Positions 36,313-44,876 of a stretch of 64,000 nucleotides of DNA are shown here, piece by piece (the stretch's first letter is position 1; each line of letters opens with the position of its first letter). The position numbers were made by a program, and so were the translations under genes. The stretch lies in NCBI GenBank assembly GCA_020636505.1, contig JACJXR010000007.1:102351-166350 (forward strand). The letters run 5' to 3'. The DNA is from Chitinophagales bacterium (GTDB lineage: Bacteria > Bacteroidota > Bacteroidia > Chitinophagales > Chitinophagaceae). The notes below the pieces were generated by a model, which saw nothing but the letters and a program-made list of their open reading frames with translations, made no database searches and was not told the DNA's origin.

Positions 36313-37470
36313 TTATTCGGCCCAACTCATTATGTAGTTGGAGTCTTCTATGCTTTGGGCATCTTTGGTCATTTTCAAAGGGTAGAATGTATCCACCATC
36401 ACTGCAAGTTCACCGGTTTCCTTCTTACCGATGCTCTTTTCAACAGCTCCCGGGTGAGGGCCGTGTGGTATGCCCGCTGGGTGCAAAGTTATCATTCCTC
36501 TGGTAACATGCTTGCGACTCATGAAATCACCATCCACATAATATAGTACCTCGTCACTGTCGATATTGCTGTGGTTGTATGGTGCAGGTATCGCATCCGG
36601 ATGGTAATCGTACAACCTTGGTACAAATGAACATATTACAAAGTTGCGTGCATCGAATGTTTGGTGTACCGGAGGTGGCTGGTGTACACGACCGGTAATA
36701 GGTTCAAAATCATGTATACTGATGGCATAAGGGTATTCACATCCGTCCCAACCAACTACATCGAATGGGTGGTGTGCGTACCAAATAGGGTATAACAACC
36801 CACGCTTCTTGGTCTGTATCAAAAATTCGCCCGTTTCATCTATTGTCTCCAGGTCCTGTGGCTTGCGTACATCACGCTCACAGAAAGGAGAGTGCTCCAA
36901 CAATTGGCCGTAACGACTCATATATCGCTTAGGGAATTGTATGGGGCTGAACGACTCTGTTATGAACAGCCTGTTGTTCTCATCGTTGAATTCTATCTGA
37001 TAAATGGTACCACGAGGTATCACCAAGTAATCTCCATAAGAGAATGGTATTTTACCGTATTGTGTCTTTAGCGTACCTGTACCCTCATGTACGAATATCA
37101 CTTCGTCCGCGTCTCCGTTCTTGAAAAAGCTATCGGTCAAACCAGCCTTTGGAGCGGCAAGACTTATCTGCACATCGTTGTTGAACAATACTATCTTACG
37201 GCTGGACATATAGTCGACACCGGGCTTGATGTTGAAGCCTTCAAAACTGCGGTGTTTCAATATGTTATCGGTAGCCGCCACAGGGGATACATCAACCGGT
37301 TCTTCTGCACGAACTATTTCGGTCGGTGGATGAACATGGTACAGTAGTGAGTAGTTGGAAGAAAAGCCCTCTGTACTGAACAACTGCTCTGAATACAACT
37401 TCCCTTTATCGTCACGAAACTGTATATGTCTCTTGTGCGGAATCTTACCTAAAGTATAATAATGCGACAT
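36313..37470 (-). CDS. hmgA: Homogentisate 1,2-dioxygenase
   Basis: 385-residue cupin dioxygenase that opens the homogentisate ring to maleylacetoacetate. It carries the metal/active-site segment HPAGIPHGPHPGA (near residues 335-347), VVGWDGCEYPYAISIHDFEP and YNHSNIDSDEVLYYVDG. It is first in a two-gene operon with hppD and has a good promoter 18 bp before its start. The protein is shorter than the about 430-residue proteobacterial forms, as usual for the Bacteroidota branch. Confidence 0.93.
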   Translation of the reverse strand: MSHYYTLGKIPHKRHIQFRDDKGKLYSEQLFSTEGFSSNYSLLYHVHPPTEIVRAEEPVDVSPVAATDNILKHRSFEGFNIKPGVDYMSSRKIVLFNNDVQISLAAPKAGLTDSFFKNGDADEVIFVHEGTGTLKTQYGKIPFSYGDYLVIPRGTIYQIEFNDENNRLFITESFSPIQFPKRYMSRYGQLLEHSPFCERDVRKPQDLETIDETGEFLIQTKKRGLLYPIWYAHHPFDVVGWDGCEYPYAISIHDFEPITGRVHQPPPVHQTFDARNFVICSFVPRLYDYHPDAIPAPYNHSNIDSDEVLYYVDGDFMSRKHVTRGMITLHPAGIPHGPHPGAVEKSIGKKETGELAVMVDTFYPLKMTKDAQSIEDSNYIMSWAE

Positions 37471-37487
37471 TAATTATCTGTTTCCAG

Positions 37488-37517
37488 CAAAATTAAGACA
37501 TTGAGAAGCTTATGCAA
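37488..37517 (-). promoter_or_regulatory. Promoter of hmgA-hppD
   Basis: On the minus strand, -7 box TAATTTTG (37488-37495) with TTG (37515-37517) 19 bp upstream, matching the Bacteroidota -33/-7 arrangement. Confidence 0.55.
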
Positions 37518-37574
37518 TGAAATTCGGGAAAAGCTGATATAAATCATAGTTTAGCCCATATAAAGAGAACGTAT

Positions 37575-37958
37575 ATGACAAAGGTGAATATTCCGGAACA
37601 ATACAAGCAGGTAATGCCTTATCTGATAATTGAGAATGCATCAGGATTCATGGATTTCCTAATAGCTGTTTTTGGTGCAACAGAGCAGAACCGTACCATG
37701 CGCGACGAGCATGTCATCATGCATGCCGAAGCCGGAATAGGGGACTGCACCATAATGTTTGCGGATGCCACTGAAGAGTTCACACCTCTTAATTCAAGTA
37801 TGTTCATTTATGTGACCGATGCGGATGCTGCTTTCATTAAAGCCATCGAAAAAGGAGCAATGGAGATAATGCCACCTGCCGACCAAGATTACGGCCGCAG
37901 TTGTGGTGTACAAGACCCTTTTGGAAATACTTGGTGGATTACGAGTGTCAAGTCATAA
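37575..37958 (+). CDS. VOC family (PhnB/glyoxalase-like) protein
   Basis: 127-residue protein with a single vicinal-oxygen-chelate domain: PYLIIENASGFMDFLIAVFGA at the start and GRSCGVQDPFGNTWWI at the end, as in PhnB-like proteins. Possible metal ligands are few, so catalysis is uncertain. It is divergent from hmgA, but nothing ties it to tyrosine breakdown. The stop lies 1 bp from the stop of the convergent T9SS gene. Confidence 0.8.
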   Translation: MTKVNIPEQYKQVMPYLIIENASGFMDFLIAVFGATEQNRTMRDEHVIMHAEAGIGDCTIMFADATEEFTPLNSSMFIYVTDADAAFIKAIEKGAMEIMPPADQDYGRSCGVQDPFGNTWWITSVKS

Positions 37959-37959
37959 A

Positions 37960-38907
37960 TTATCGGAACAGTAGTCTACCTGAATAACGATTTGGCATAT
38001 CTCCGTCGGACAATATCCTATAGAAGTATACACCGGTGCCGGAAGTAGGTCTGTTTACGGTCAATTCTACTCGACCGGTAAACTGCTCTTCTTTGACTAT
38101 TTGACCCATACCGTTGTATAAAACCAAAGTGCCTGCCTTAATGGCTTTAGGCAGTTTTATATGTGCAACATCATAAGTCGGTTGAGGGTATACCTCAGCC
38201 ATATCGGAAACTACCAACTCTTCAACTGAAAGCGTCGTATCGTCACAACTGTTAGCTATGGGATATCCTATTACAGTGTTGTTTCGGAAACACATGAAGT
38301 ACTCTTGGATTTTGTCAAATTGGTAGATGTCTTTATTACCTCCAGCAGATATGATTGGATAGGACATTCCTCCTACACCTTCCACAAACACATACCCTTT
38401 ACCCATTAGGTTAGGGTTGGCAGTATCGGGTATGCCTGTCATATGGTATTTCTTATGGTATATATTGTTGATGAGTACCGAATCTATCTTAGTAAGAACT
38501 GTTCTGGAATAAAATGAGTCCCCTAACGGTAGGTCGTAAGAGATATAATGTGCAGTGACCGTATCCCCCAATTTTATGTTGTAATCAAACAATACATATT
38601 CCGTACCTACATCAAGTCCCAACACTTGGTTCATTGCAGTGTCAAATCGTACTAAAGCAACACCTTTACGAACAAATTTGCTAAGGCCATCATATAAAGA
38701 CATTTCATAGTAAGTATGCCCTTTGTATTGTACGGAATCGGTATAGAAAAATCGCTCGGTTTTGTAATGTATGGTATGCCCTTGTGCCGCAACATTATAT
38801 ACGTTCATGACATACCATTTGTTGGACATATCAGTGAAGCTTACTTTTTGAGCGGATGTACCTAAATAGAGTAACAGTACAACAGGTAGAAGAAAAAATG
38901 TTTTCAT
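37960..38907 (-). CDS. T9SS type A sorting domain protein
   Basis: 315 residues with a signal peptide (LGTSAQ). The middle region (about residues 20-230) is an uncharacterised beta-rich domain with GYVFVEGVGGMSYPI, often found in Bacteroidota secreted proteins. The C-terminal 75 residues form the sorting domain (VYPQPTYDVAHIKL, LVLYNGMGQIV, TGVYFYRI, GRLLF). Predicted to be exported by T9SS. Ligand or activity unknown. Confidence 0.8.
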   Translation of the reverse strand: MKTFFLLPVVLLLYLGTSAQKVSFTDMSNKWYVMNVYNVAAQGHTIHYKTERFFYTDSVQYKGHTYYEMSLYDGLSKFVRKGVALVRFDTAMNQVLGLDVGTEYVLFDYNIKLGDTVTAHYISYDLPLGDSFYSRTVLTKIDSVLINNIYHKKYHMTGIPDTANPNLMGKGYVFVEGVGGMSYPIISAGGNKDIYQFDKIQEYFMCFRNNTVIGYPIANSCDDTTLSVEELVVSDMAEVYPQPTYDVAHIKLPKAIKAGTLVLYNGMGQIVKEEQFTGRVELTVNRPTSGTGVYFYRILSDGDMPNRYSGRLLFR

Positions 38908-38960
38908 TTGGGATGCTTATGTATTACAATGTACATTAATAAAAGCAACCTAATGTCACA

Positions 38961-39557
38961 CTACTGCAACAGTGTAATAGCCACTTGTAGCAGTCCTATG
39001 ATGAAACCTACAACACCACCAAGTATCTCCACAAAGCGGAACTCCTTCTTCATGATGGCAAAAAGTATCTCCTCCAGTTTATCAGACGAGAAGTTGGATA
39101 CCTTTTCGGTTACCATTTGTTCGATGTCTATTTGTTCTGACAGTCCGTCGGTGTATTGTGTGATGATTTGAGGAAGCAATGATTCTATTTCTTCCATCAT
39201 GCCGTCCTTTATCTTGTCCAATGTACTGCCAGTAACGAACATGGACAGAACGGGTATTTTCTCTTTAAGTCTGACGGAGAGGAATGTGTCAATATGTTTT
39301 TCGATGGTAGGGGTAAGTGCTGCCAATTGTTTGGGGTCGCGCAGCTTGTCGGCTATCTCATCGAAGTGTATCAGCTCATTGGCTACCAACACGCCCAGCT
39401 TCTGTGCAAACTGCTGCTGACGCTTCGGGAATATACCCTGTACCTTAAAGCCTAGTATATTAACCGGGTTCTTCGGGTGAAAAAGCATCTTGATAGCTAT
39501 CCAGTTGGTGAAGTAGCCTATGAACGCCGATATAAAGGGAATGAGATAAATAAGCAT
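38961..39557 (-). CDS. DUF445 family membrane protein
   Basis: 198 residues: an N-terminal helix (FISAFIGYFTNWIAIKMLFHP, the conserved DUF445 start), a helical soluble domain with repeated amphipathic segments, and a C-terminal helix (VVGFIIGLLQVAITLL). The family is widely distributed and its function is unknown. Start MLIYLIPF preferred; nine codons of open frame precede it but overlap the upstream terminator. Confidence 0.82.
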   Translation of the reverse strand: MLIYLIPFISAFIGYFTNWIAIKMLFHPKNPVNILGFKVQGIFPKRQQQFAQKLGVLVANELIHFDEIADKLRDPKQLAALTPTIEKHIDTFLSVRLKEKIPVLSMFVTGSTLDKIKDGMMEEIESLLPQIITQYTDGLSEQIDIEQMVTEKVSNFSSDKLEEILFAIMKKEFRFVEILGGVVGFIIGLLQVAITLLQ

Positions 39558-39560
39558 AGT

Positions 39561-39594
39561 CAAACGAAAAACATCCCGTAACAAGTACGGGATG
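39561..39594 (-). terminator. Terminator of rfbB-rfbA
   Basis: Perfect 9-bp stem catcccgta / tacgggatg (39572-39594), followed on the minus strand by tgtttttcg. Confidence 0.85.
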
Positions 39595-39602
39595 CAAATA
39601 TA
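39595..39602 (-). promoter_or_regulatory. -7 box (TATATTTG) of the DUF445 gene
   Basis: Perfect TAnnTTTG on the minus strand directly upstream of the rfbA terminator hairpin. If used, the transcript would begin inside or just before the hairpin. Confidence 0.4.
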
Positions 39603-39624
39603 AAATCATTTCAAAAATTAGCTG

Positions 39625-40491
39625 CTATCTACCTTCGGCTATCATTTTAAGATAACCGCCGTATCCGCTCTTGGCAAACCTTTCTGCCTGAACCATCAGT
39701 TGCTCCTTATCGATGAAGCCTTTTCTGTAAGCTATCTCTTCGATACAACCTATCTTCATGCCTTGGCGTTTCTCTATCACTTCGATGAATTGGCCTGCTT
39801 CCTGTAAAGAATCGAACGTACCGGTATCCAACCAAGCTGTACCACGGTTCAATACACCTACTTCCAACTTACCTTTTTCGAGGTAGGTCTTGTTTACATC
39901 TGTTATTTCCAACTCACCGCGGTGCGATGGTTTCATTGCTTTGGCTATCGATACCACTTCATTATCGTAGAAGTATAGTCCGGGTACTGCAAAATTTGAT
40001 TTTGGATTTTCAGGCTTTTCTTCAATGCTGATTACTTTATCGTTCTCGTCAAATTCAACAACTCCGTAACGTTCAGGGTCGTGTACATGATATGCAAACA
40101 CCACGGCACCATCAGGATTGGCTTTGTTTTGCAACAGCTTACCCATTCCCGAACCGTAGAATATATTATCACCCAATACCAACGCCACGGAATCATCTCC
40201 AATGAACTTATCACCTAAAATAAAGGCTTGTGCAAGACCTTCAGGTTTTGGTTGCACCACATACTCGAATTGACAACCTATCTGGCTACCATCTCCCAAC
40301 AAGCGTTTGAATGCGGGTTGGTCTTCAGGAGTTGTGATGATGAGTATCTCTCTGATACCGGCAAGCAAAAGGGTGGAGAGTGGGTAGTATATCATTGGCT
40401 TATCGTAGACAGGCATCAGCTGTTTGCTTACAGCTATCGTCAATGGATAAAGCCTTGTTCCCGATCCTCCTGCAAGTATGATTCCTTTCAT
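39625..40491 (-). CDS. rfbA: Glucose-1-phosphate thymidylyltransferase
   Basis: 288-residue enzyme that makes dTDP-glucose from dTTP and glucose-1-phosphate, first step of dTDP-rhamnose and related dTDP-sugar synthesis. Nucleotide-binding motif GIILAGGSGTRLYPLT at the N-terminus, then KPMIYYPLSTLLLAGI, and LGDNIFYGSG. Its ATG overlaps the rfbB stop by one base (TAATG), so the two are translationally coupled. rfbC and rfbD are not in the window. Confidence 0.96.
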   Translation of the reverse strand: MKGIILAGGSGTRLYPLTIAVSKQLMPVYDKPMIYYPLSTLLLAGIREILIITTPEDQPAFKRLLGDGSQIGCQFEYVVQPKPEGLAQAFILGDKFIGDDSVALVLGDNIFYGSGMGKLLQNKANPDGAVVFAYHVHDPERYGVVEFDENDKVISIEEKPENPKSNFAVPGLYFYDNEVVSIAKAMKPSHRGELEITDVNKTYLEKGKLEVGVLNRGTAWLDTGTFDSLQEAGQFIEVIEKRQGMKIGCIEEIAYRKGFIDKEQLMVQAERFAKSGYGGYLKMIAEGR

Positions 40492-41540
40492 TATGAGTAC
40501 TGCTTTTCGTAATATTTTTGATAATCACCCGATGTCACATGGTCCAACCATTCTTGGTTCTCCAAATACCAATCGATGGTTTTGGATAGGCCTTCTTCAA
40601 AAGTCACAGACGGTTCCCAACCCAACTCGTTCTTTATCTTATTGGCATCGATGGCATATCTGCGGTCGTGTCCCGGACGGTCTTTCACGTAAGTTATCAA
40701 CTCTGCGGATTCACCTTCTTGTCTGCCCAACTTCTCGTCCATCTGGGTACACAACACCTTTATTAATTCGATGTTTTGCCATTCGTTAAAGCCACCTATG
40801 TTGTAGGTCTCACCTTGCTTACCGTTGTGATACACGGTATCGATGGCTCTGGCATGGTCTACAACGTACAACCAGTCGCGAGTGTATTTACCATCACCAT
40901 ATACGGGCAATGGCTTTTTATTGCGAATGTTATTGATGAACAGTGGTATCAATTTTTCAGGGAACTGGTTTTGCCCATAGTTGTTGGAACAGTTGGTTAC
41001 AACGAACGGCATATTGTAGGTATTGCCGTATGCCCTTACCAAATGATCGGATGCTGCTTTTGAAGCAGAGTAGGGCGATTGCGGGTCGTAAGAAGTGGTC
41101 TCCAAGAAGAAACCCGTATCACCCAACGAACCGTATACCTCGTCTGTAGATATATGATAGAACAGCTTGCCTTCATAATCACCGTTCCAAAGCTCACGTG
41201 CGGCATTCAATAAGTTTGCCGTACCCATTACGTTGGTATTGATGAATGCGTTAGGGTCAACTATTGAGCGGTCTACATGGCTTTCTGCTGCCAAGTGTAT
41301 CACACCGTCGAACTTATATTGCTGAAAAAGGCTTGAAATGCCTTCCGCATTGGTGATATCCTCTTTTACAAAAGTGTAATTGGGTGCGTTCTCTATATCC
41401 TTCAGGTTCTCCAAATTACCCGCATAGGTCAGTGCATCCAAGTTCACTATTTGGTAGTCAGGGTACTTATTGACGAACAATCTTACTACATGAGAGCCTA
41501 TAAATCCGGCTCCCCCTGTGATCAAAAGCGTTTTCTTCAT
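40491..41540 (-). CDS. rfbB: dTDP-glucose 4,6-dehydratase
   Basis: 349-residue extended short-chain dehydrogenase that produces dTDP-4-keto-6-deoxyglucose. NAD motif GGAGFIGSHVVR at residues 8-19, HLAAESHVDRS, STDEVYGSLG, catalytic SPYSASKAASDHL (YxxxK), and TRDWLYVVDHARA. First gene of the rfbBA pair; cytoplasmic; supplies activated deoxysugar for surface polysaccharide or protein glycosylation. Confidence 0.96.
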   Translation of the reverse strand: MKKTLLITGGAGFIGSHVVRLFVNKYPDYQIVNLDALTYAGNLENLKDIENAPNYTFVKEDITNAEGISSLFQQYKFDGVIHLAAESHVDRSIVDPNAFINTNVMGTANLLNAARELWNGDYEGKLFYHISTDEVYGSLGDTGFFLETTSYDPQSPYSASKAASDHLVRAYGNTYNMPFVVTNCSNNYGQNQFPEKLIPLFINNIRNKKPLPVYGDGKYTRDWLYVVDHARAIDTVYHNGKQGETYNIGGFNEWQNIELIKVLCTQMDEKLGRQEGESAELITYVKDRPGHDRRYAIDANKIKNELGWEPSVTFEEGLSKTIDWYLENQEWLDHVTSGDYQKYYEKQYS

Positions 41541-41642
41541 TAAATGATAAATATGTAAATTACAATACGTCGCGAAGTTATATAATTAAACAGGAATAGA
41601 CGATGCTATTTACACTGCTTTGCAAATTGTTAGCATAATGCC

Positions 41643-42335
41643 ATGAAGCACCTTTTTACCATATCGTTACTCTTATTTAGCTTCACTGCGTTTGCACAAA
41701 AGCCTTCTTATTTTATCACTGCTAGGGCAATATATCAATCAAATGACACAGTTATTGTTGAGGTTAAGACGAACTTGTGGTTTTATAGCACCATGTGTGA
41801 CTACTTAAACATTGATGGTGTCTCAGATATTATATCCGGTAGCACAATAAAAGCGAATCTTTACTATGAAATACCAACCATAGTGGATGCAAGCGGTTTC
41901 CCACAGTATTGTCCTAATACAGATACCGCGACCATTGTTAATGTAAATGGAAATATTCATCAGATAGAATTGAATCTATATACTTATCAGGTTTGGGATA
42001 CTAATATGATTGATACAACGAATGAAAACTCAAAATGGATGATTTTCATACCCCTAAACGTTGAGCAACATAAATTGAACGAAAACCCAATCAAAATCTA
42101 TCCTAACCCTTCAAGTAGCGAGCTATATATAAACGCTGAGTTCAATAATGATATAAGGGAGGCGAAAGTGCTTATATATAATTCTGTTGGCGAGATGGTT
42201 TACGTGAAGAGTTATCCTGTAATATCAGGGATATTGATTACAAACATCCGTACGGATAAGTTGCCACCGGGAGTGTACACCTTGCAGTTGAACACTGTTC
42301 TTGATGTGCGGAAAAAGCAATTTGTGATACAATAA
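41643..42335 (+). CDS. Small T9SS type A sorting domain protein
   Basis: 230 residues, secreted (signal peptide FTAFAQ). About 120 residues of unknown beta-rich sequence (FITARAIYQSNDTVIVEVKT) follow, then a sorting domain (about 145-230) with IYPNPSSSELYI, VLIYNSVGEMVY and GVYTLQL. AT-rich relative to neighbours. No partner in the neighbourhood; function unknown. Confidence 0.75.
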   Translation: MKHLFTISLLLFSFTAFAQKPSYFITARAIYQSNDTVIVEVKTNLWFYSTMCDYLNIDGVSDIISGSTIKANLYYEIPTIVDASGFPQYCPNTDTATIVNVNGNIHQIELNLYTYQVWDTNMIDTTNENSKWMIFIPLNVEQHKLNENPIKIYPNPSSSELYINAEFNNDIREAKVLIYNSVGEMVYVKSYPVISGILITNIRTDKLPPGVYTLQLNTVLDVRKKQFVIQ

Positions 42336-42360
42336 AAAAGGGGCTTATCGCCCCTTTTTC
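42333..42360 (+). terminator. Bidirectional terminator between the T9SS gene and accC
   Basis: Perfect 10-bp stem aaaaaggggc / gccccttttt. The A and T flanks serve both strands, and the stop codons of the two convergent genes overlap its edges. Confidence 0.9.
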
Positions 42361-43706
42361 TATTCTTCAGGTTTCAGTTTGAAACTTTCTATAAACTTGG
42401 TGGTGAAATTCCCCTTCCTGAAGTTTTCGTCCTCCATCAGTTGCTGATGGAACGGGATGGTGGTCTTTACACCTTCTATTACATATTCACTCAATGCACG
42501 GCGCATGGTATCCAAAGCCTCTTCACGTGTTTGTGCCACGGCAATCAGTTTGGCTACCATAGAGTCGTAATATGGAGGTATGGTGTATCCGGCATATATA
42601 TGCGAGTCTACACGTACACCGTGCCCACCCGGAGTGTGCAATACGGTGATTCTACCCGGACTTGGCCTGAAATCATTGAACGGATCTTCGGCATTGATAC
42701 GGCACTCTATGGCGTGCATCTGTGGCTCGTAATTCTTACCGCTAATCTTGATACCGGCAGCGATTTTTATTTGCTCCTTTATCAGGTCGTAATTGATTAC
42801 TTCTTCCGTCACACAGTGTTCCACCTGTATACGTGTGTTCATCTCCATGAAGTAGAAGTTGCGATGCTTGTCCACAAGGAACTCTATCGTACCTACACTC
42901 TCGTAGTTGATTGCCTTACAAGCTTTAATGGCAGCCTCACCCATTGCTTTACGCAGTTCAGGTGTCATGAAAGGAGATGGAGATTCTTCCACCAACTTCT
43001 GGTGACGACGCTGAATGGAGCAGTCACGCTCACTTAAGTGACAGGCATTGCCATACTGGTCGCCGGCTACTTGTATTTCAATATGGCGAGGCTCTTCTAC
43101 GAACTTCTCCATATATATACCGTCATTGCTGAACGAAGCGGCTGCTTCGGTCTTGGCACTGTCGTATGCTTTGGCTATTTCTTCTTCTTTCCATACAAGG
43201 CGCATACCCTTACCACCACCACCTGCAGTTGCTTTCAGCAAAACAGGGTAGCCCATTTCTTTGGCAAGTTTCTTTGCTTCGTCTACACTTTCAAGAAGAC
43301 CTTCAGAGCCGGGAACAACAGGTACTCCTGCTTTTATCATGGTGTCCTTGGCGGTGATCTTATCACCCATGAGGCGCATCATTTCTGAAGTAGGCCCGAT
43401 GAATTTGATACCGTATTCGGCACACACATCTGCGAACTCGGCATTCTCTGCCAAGAAACCATAACCCGGATGTATCGCATCGGCATTGGTTATTTCGGCC
43501 GCGGCCATGATGCGTGGTATGTTCAGATAAGAGTCGGAGCTTTGAGCCTTACCGATACAAACGGCCTCGTCCGCAAAACGTACGTGTAGGCTGTCTGCAT
43601 CCGCTTTGGAATAAACGGCTACCGTCTCGATACCCATTTCTTTACAGGTACGTATAACGCGCAAAGCTATTTCGCCACGGTTGGCAATCAATATCTTTTT
43701 AAACAT
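42360..43706 (-). CDS. accC: Acetyl-CoA carboxylase, biotin carboxylase subunit
   Basis: 448-residue ATP-grasp enzyme that carboxylates the biotin on AccB in the first step of fatty-acid synthesis. N-terminal KILIANRGEIALRVIRTCKEM, the glycine-rich ATP loop KATAGGGGKGMR, and MEMNTRIQVEHCVTE are all intact. Third gene of efp-accB-accC with 41 bp behind accB. Confidence 0.97.
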   Translation of the reverse strand: MFKKILIANRGEIALRVIRTCKEMGIETVAVYSKADADSLHVRFADEAVCIGKAQSSDSYLNIPRIMAAAEITNADAIHPGYGFLAENAEFADVCAEYGIKFIGPTSEMMRLMGDKITAKDTMIKAGVPVVPGSEGLLESVDEAKKLAKEMGYPVLLKATAGGGGKGMRLVWKEEEIAKAYDSAKTEAAASFSNDGIYMEKFVEEPRHIEIQVAGDQYGNACHLSERDCSIQRRHQKLVEESPSPFMTPELRKAMGEAAIKACKAINYESVGTIEFLVDKHRNFYFMEMNTRIQVEHCVTEEVINYDLIKEQIKIAAGIKISGKNYEPQMHAIECRINAEDPFNDFRPSPGRITVLHTPGGHGVRVDSHIYAGYTIPPYYDSMVAKLIAVAQTREEALDTMRRALSEYVIEGVKTTIPFHQQLMEDENFRKGNFTTKFIESFKLKPEE

Positions 43707-43747
43707 TGGAATTCTTGTTTAAAGTCAGTAATAACCGTAATGGATTA

Positions 43748-44230
43748 CTATGCCGGTTCTACAAGGAACAATGGCTGATCGTACTCCACAGGGCTGGCAT
43801 CGTCTGCCAATACCTTCACTATTTTGCCCGATACTTCCGATTCTATTTCGTTGAATAGTTTCATCGCCTCGATGATGCATATGTGGTCACCTACGTTGAT
43901 GGTGTCACCTACATTTACAAATGGAGGTTCACCCGGCTTTGCACTGCGGTAGAATGTACCTATCATCGGTGATGTAACCGTGATCAGGTTATCACCTGCG
44001 GGAGCAGGAGCCGGTGCTGCAGCTGCAGGCGGGGCCTGAGGTGCAGGTGCAGCCGCTTGAGGAGCGTGTGCTGCAACAGGTTGAGGAGCCGGAGCGGCTT
44101 GATAAACCACGTGAGGCTCGCTGTTTGTATGCTTGATAGTGATCTCAAAATCGCCATCTTTTATACTCAGTTCGCTGATCTCAGACTTGTTTACAGCCTT
44201 TATCAACTCCTGTATGTGCTTTAAATCCAT
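43748..44230 (-). CDS. accB: Acetyl-CoA carboxylase biotin carboxyl carrier protein
   Basis: 160 residues: an N-terminal domain (MDLKHIQELIKAVNKSEI), an Ala/Pro-rich flexible linker (about residues 45-80) and the biotinyl domain (about 82-158) with biotin-accepting lysine in EAMKLFNE. Start at 44230; a longer open frame upstream overlaps the 3' end of efp and is not needed. Lies between efp and accC in one operon. Confidence 0.95.
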   Translation of the reverse strand: MDLKHIQELIKAVNKSEISELSIKDGDFEITIKHTNSEPHVVYQAAPAPQPVAAHAPQAAAPAPQAPPAAAAPAPAPAGDNLITVTSPMIGTFYRSAKPGEPPFVNVGDTINVGDHICIIEAMKLFNEIESEVSGKIVKVLADDASPVEYDQPLFLVEPA

Positions 44231-44261
44231 AATCGTTTTTTTGATGGGTAATTTTTTAAGA

Positions 44262-44828
44262 TTATTCTTTAACGCGCTCCATATAAGCACCTGTTTTGGA
44301 ATCGATTTTTATCTTCTCACCTGTATCTATGAAAAGTGGTACGTTAACCGTAGCACCTGTTTCAACAGTTGCAGGTTTCAAAGTACGGGTGGCCGTATCG
44401 CCTTTCAGGCCCGGCTCAGTGTATGTTACTTCCAAAACCACGTTCGAAGGAAGTTCTACGTTCATCGGTTGGTCTGTTTCTGTGTTCACGTTGATGAAGC
44501 ACTCTTGACCGTCTTTGTAAAGACCCGGATTGTCTATTGAGCTTTCAGGCAATGTAAGCTGTTCAAAAGTCTCCTGATCCATGAAGTTGAAGCCCATATC
44601 GTCCTTGTAAAGGAACTGGAAGTTGCGCTTCTCGATACGTACCGGGTGAATGGTATCACCGGAGTTCCATGTGTGCTCAATGGTTCTTGTGTTGTCCACA
44701 CCTTTGAGCTTAGCCCATACCTTAGCTGCGGCGCGGGCGGTCTTGTTTTGTCCAAATTCTACAACTGAATACAAATTACCATCCAGTTTGATGATCATAC
44801 CGTTACGGATATCTCCTGTTGATGCCAT
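44262..44828 (-). CDS. efp: Elongation factor P with arginine-type tip loop
   Basis: 188-residue three-domain translation factor that relieves ribosome stalling on polyproline. Domains II and III are typical (YTEPGLKGDTATRTLKPATVETG). In domain I the usual tip PGKG, whose lysine is modified in EpmA or DHS-type systems, is replaced by KTARAAAK, putting Arg32 at the tip. This resembles the EarP-rhamnosylated EF-P class (Arg32 in Pseudomonas). Whether it is modified is unknown. First gene of efp-accB-accC, with its own promoter. Confidence 0.95.
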   Translation of the reverse strand: MASTGDIRNGMIIKLDGNLYSVVEFGQNKTARAAAKVWAKLKGVDNTRTIEHTWNSGDTIHPVRIEKRNFQFLYKDDMGFNFMDQETFEQLTLPESSIDNPGLYKDGQECFINVNTETDQPMNVELPSNVVLEVTYTEPGLKGDTATRTLKPATVETGATVNVPLFIDTGEKIKIDSKTGAYMERVKE

Positions 44829-44850
44829 ATAATAACTTTAATGCGGAAGG

Positions 44851-44858
44851 CAAAAGTA
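44851..44858 (-). promoter_or_regulatory. -7 box (TACTTTTG) of efp-accB-accC
   Basis: Perfect TAnnTTTG on the minus strand, 22 bp upstream of the efp start. Confidence 0.5.
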
Positions 44859-44876
44859 ACCTGAAAATGCTAAAAA

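Noticed and set aside
42441..43388. Long plus-strand open frames inside accC
   Set aside because: They are antisense shadows of a highly conserved gene.
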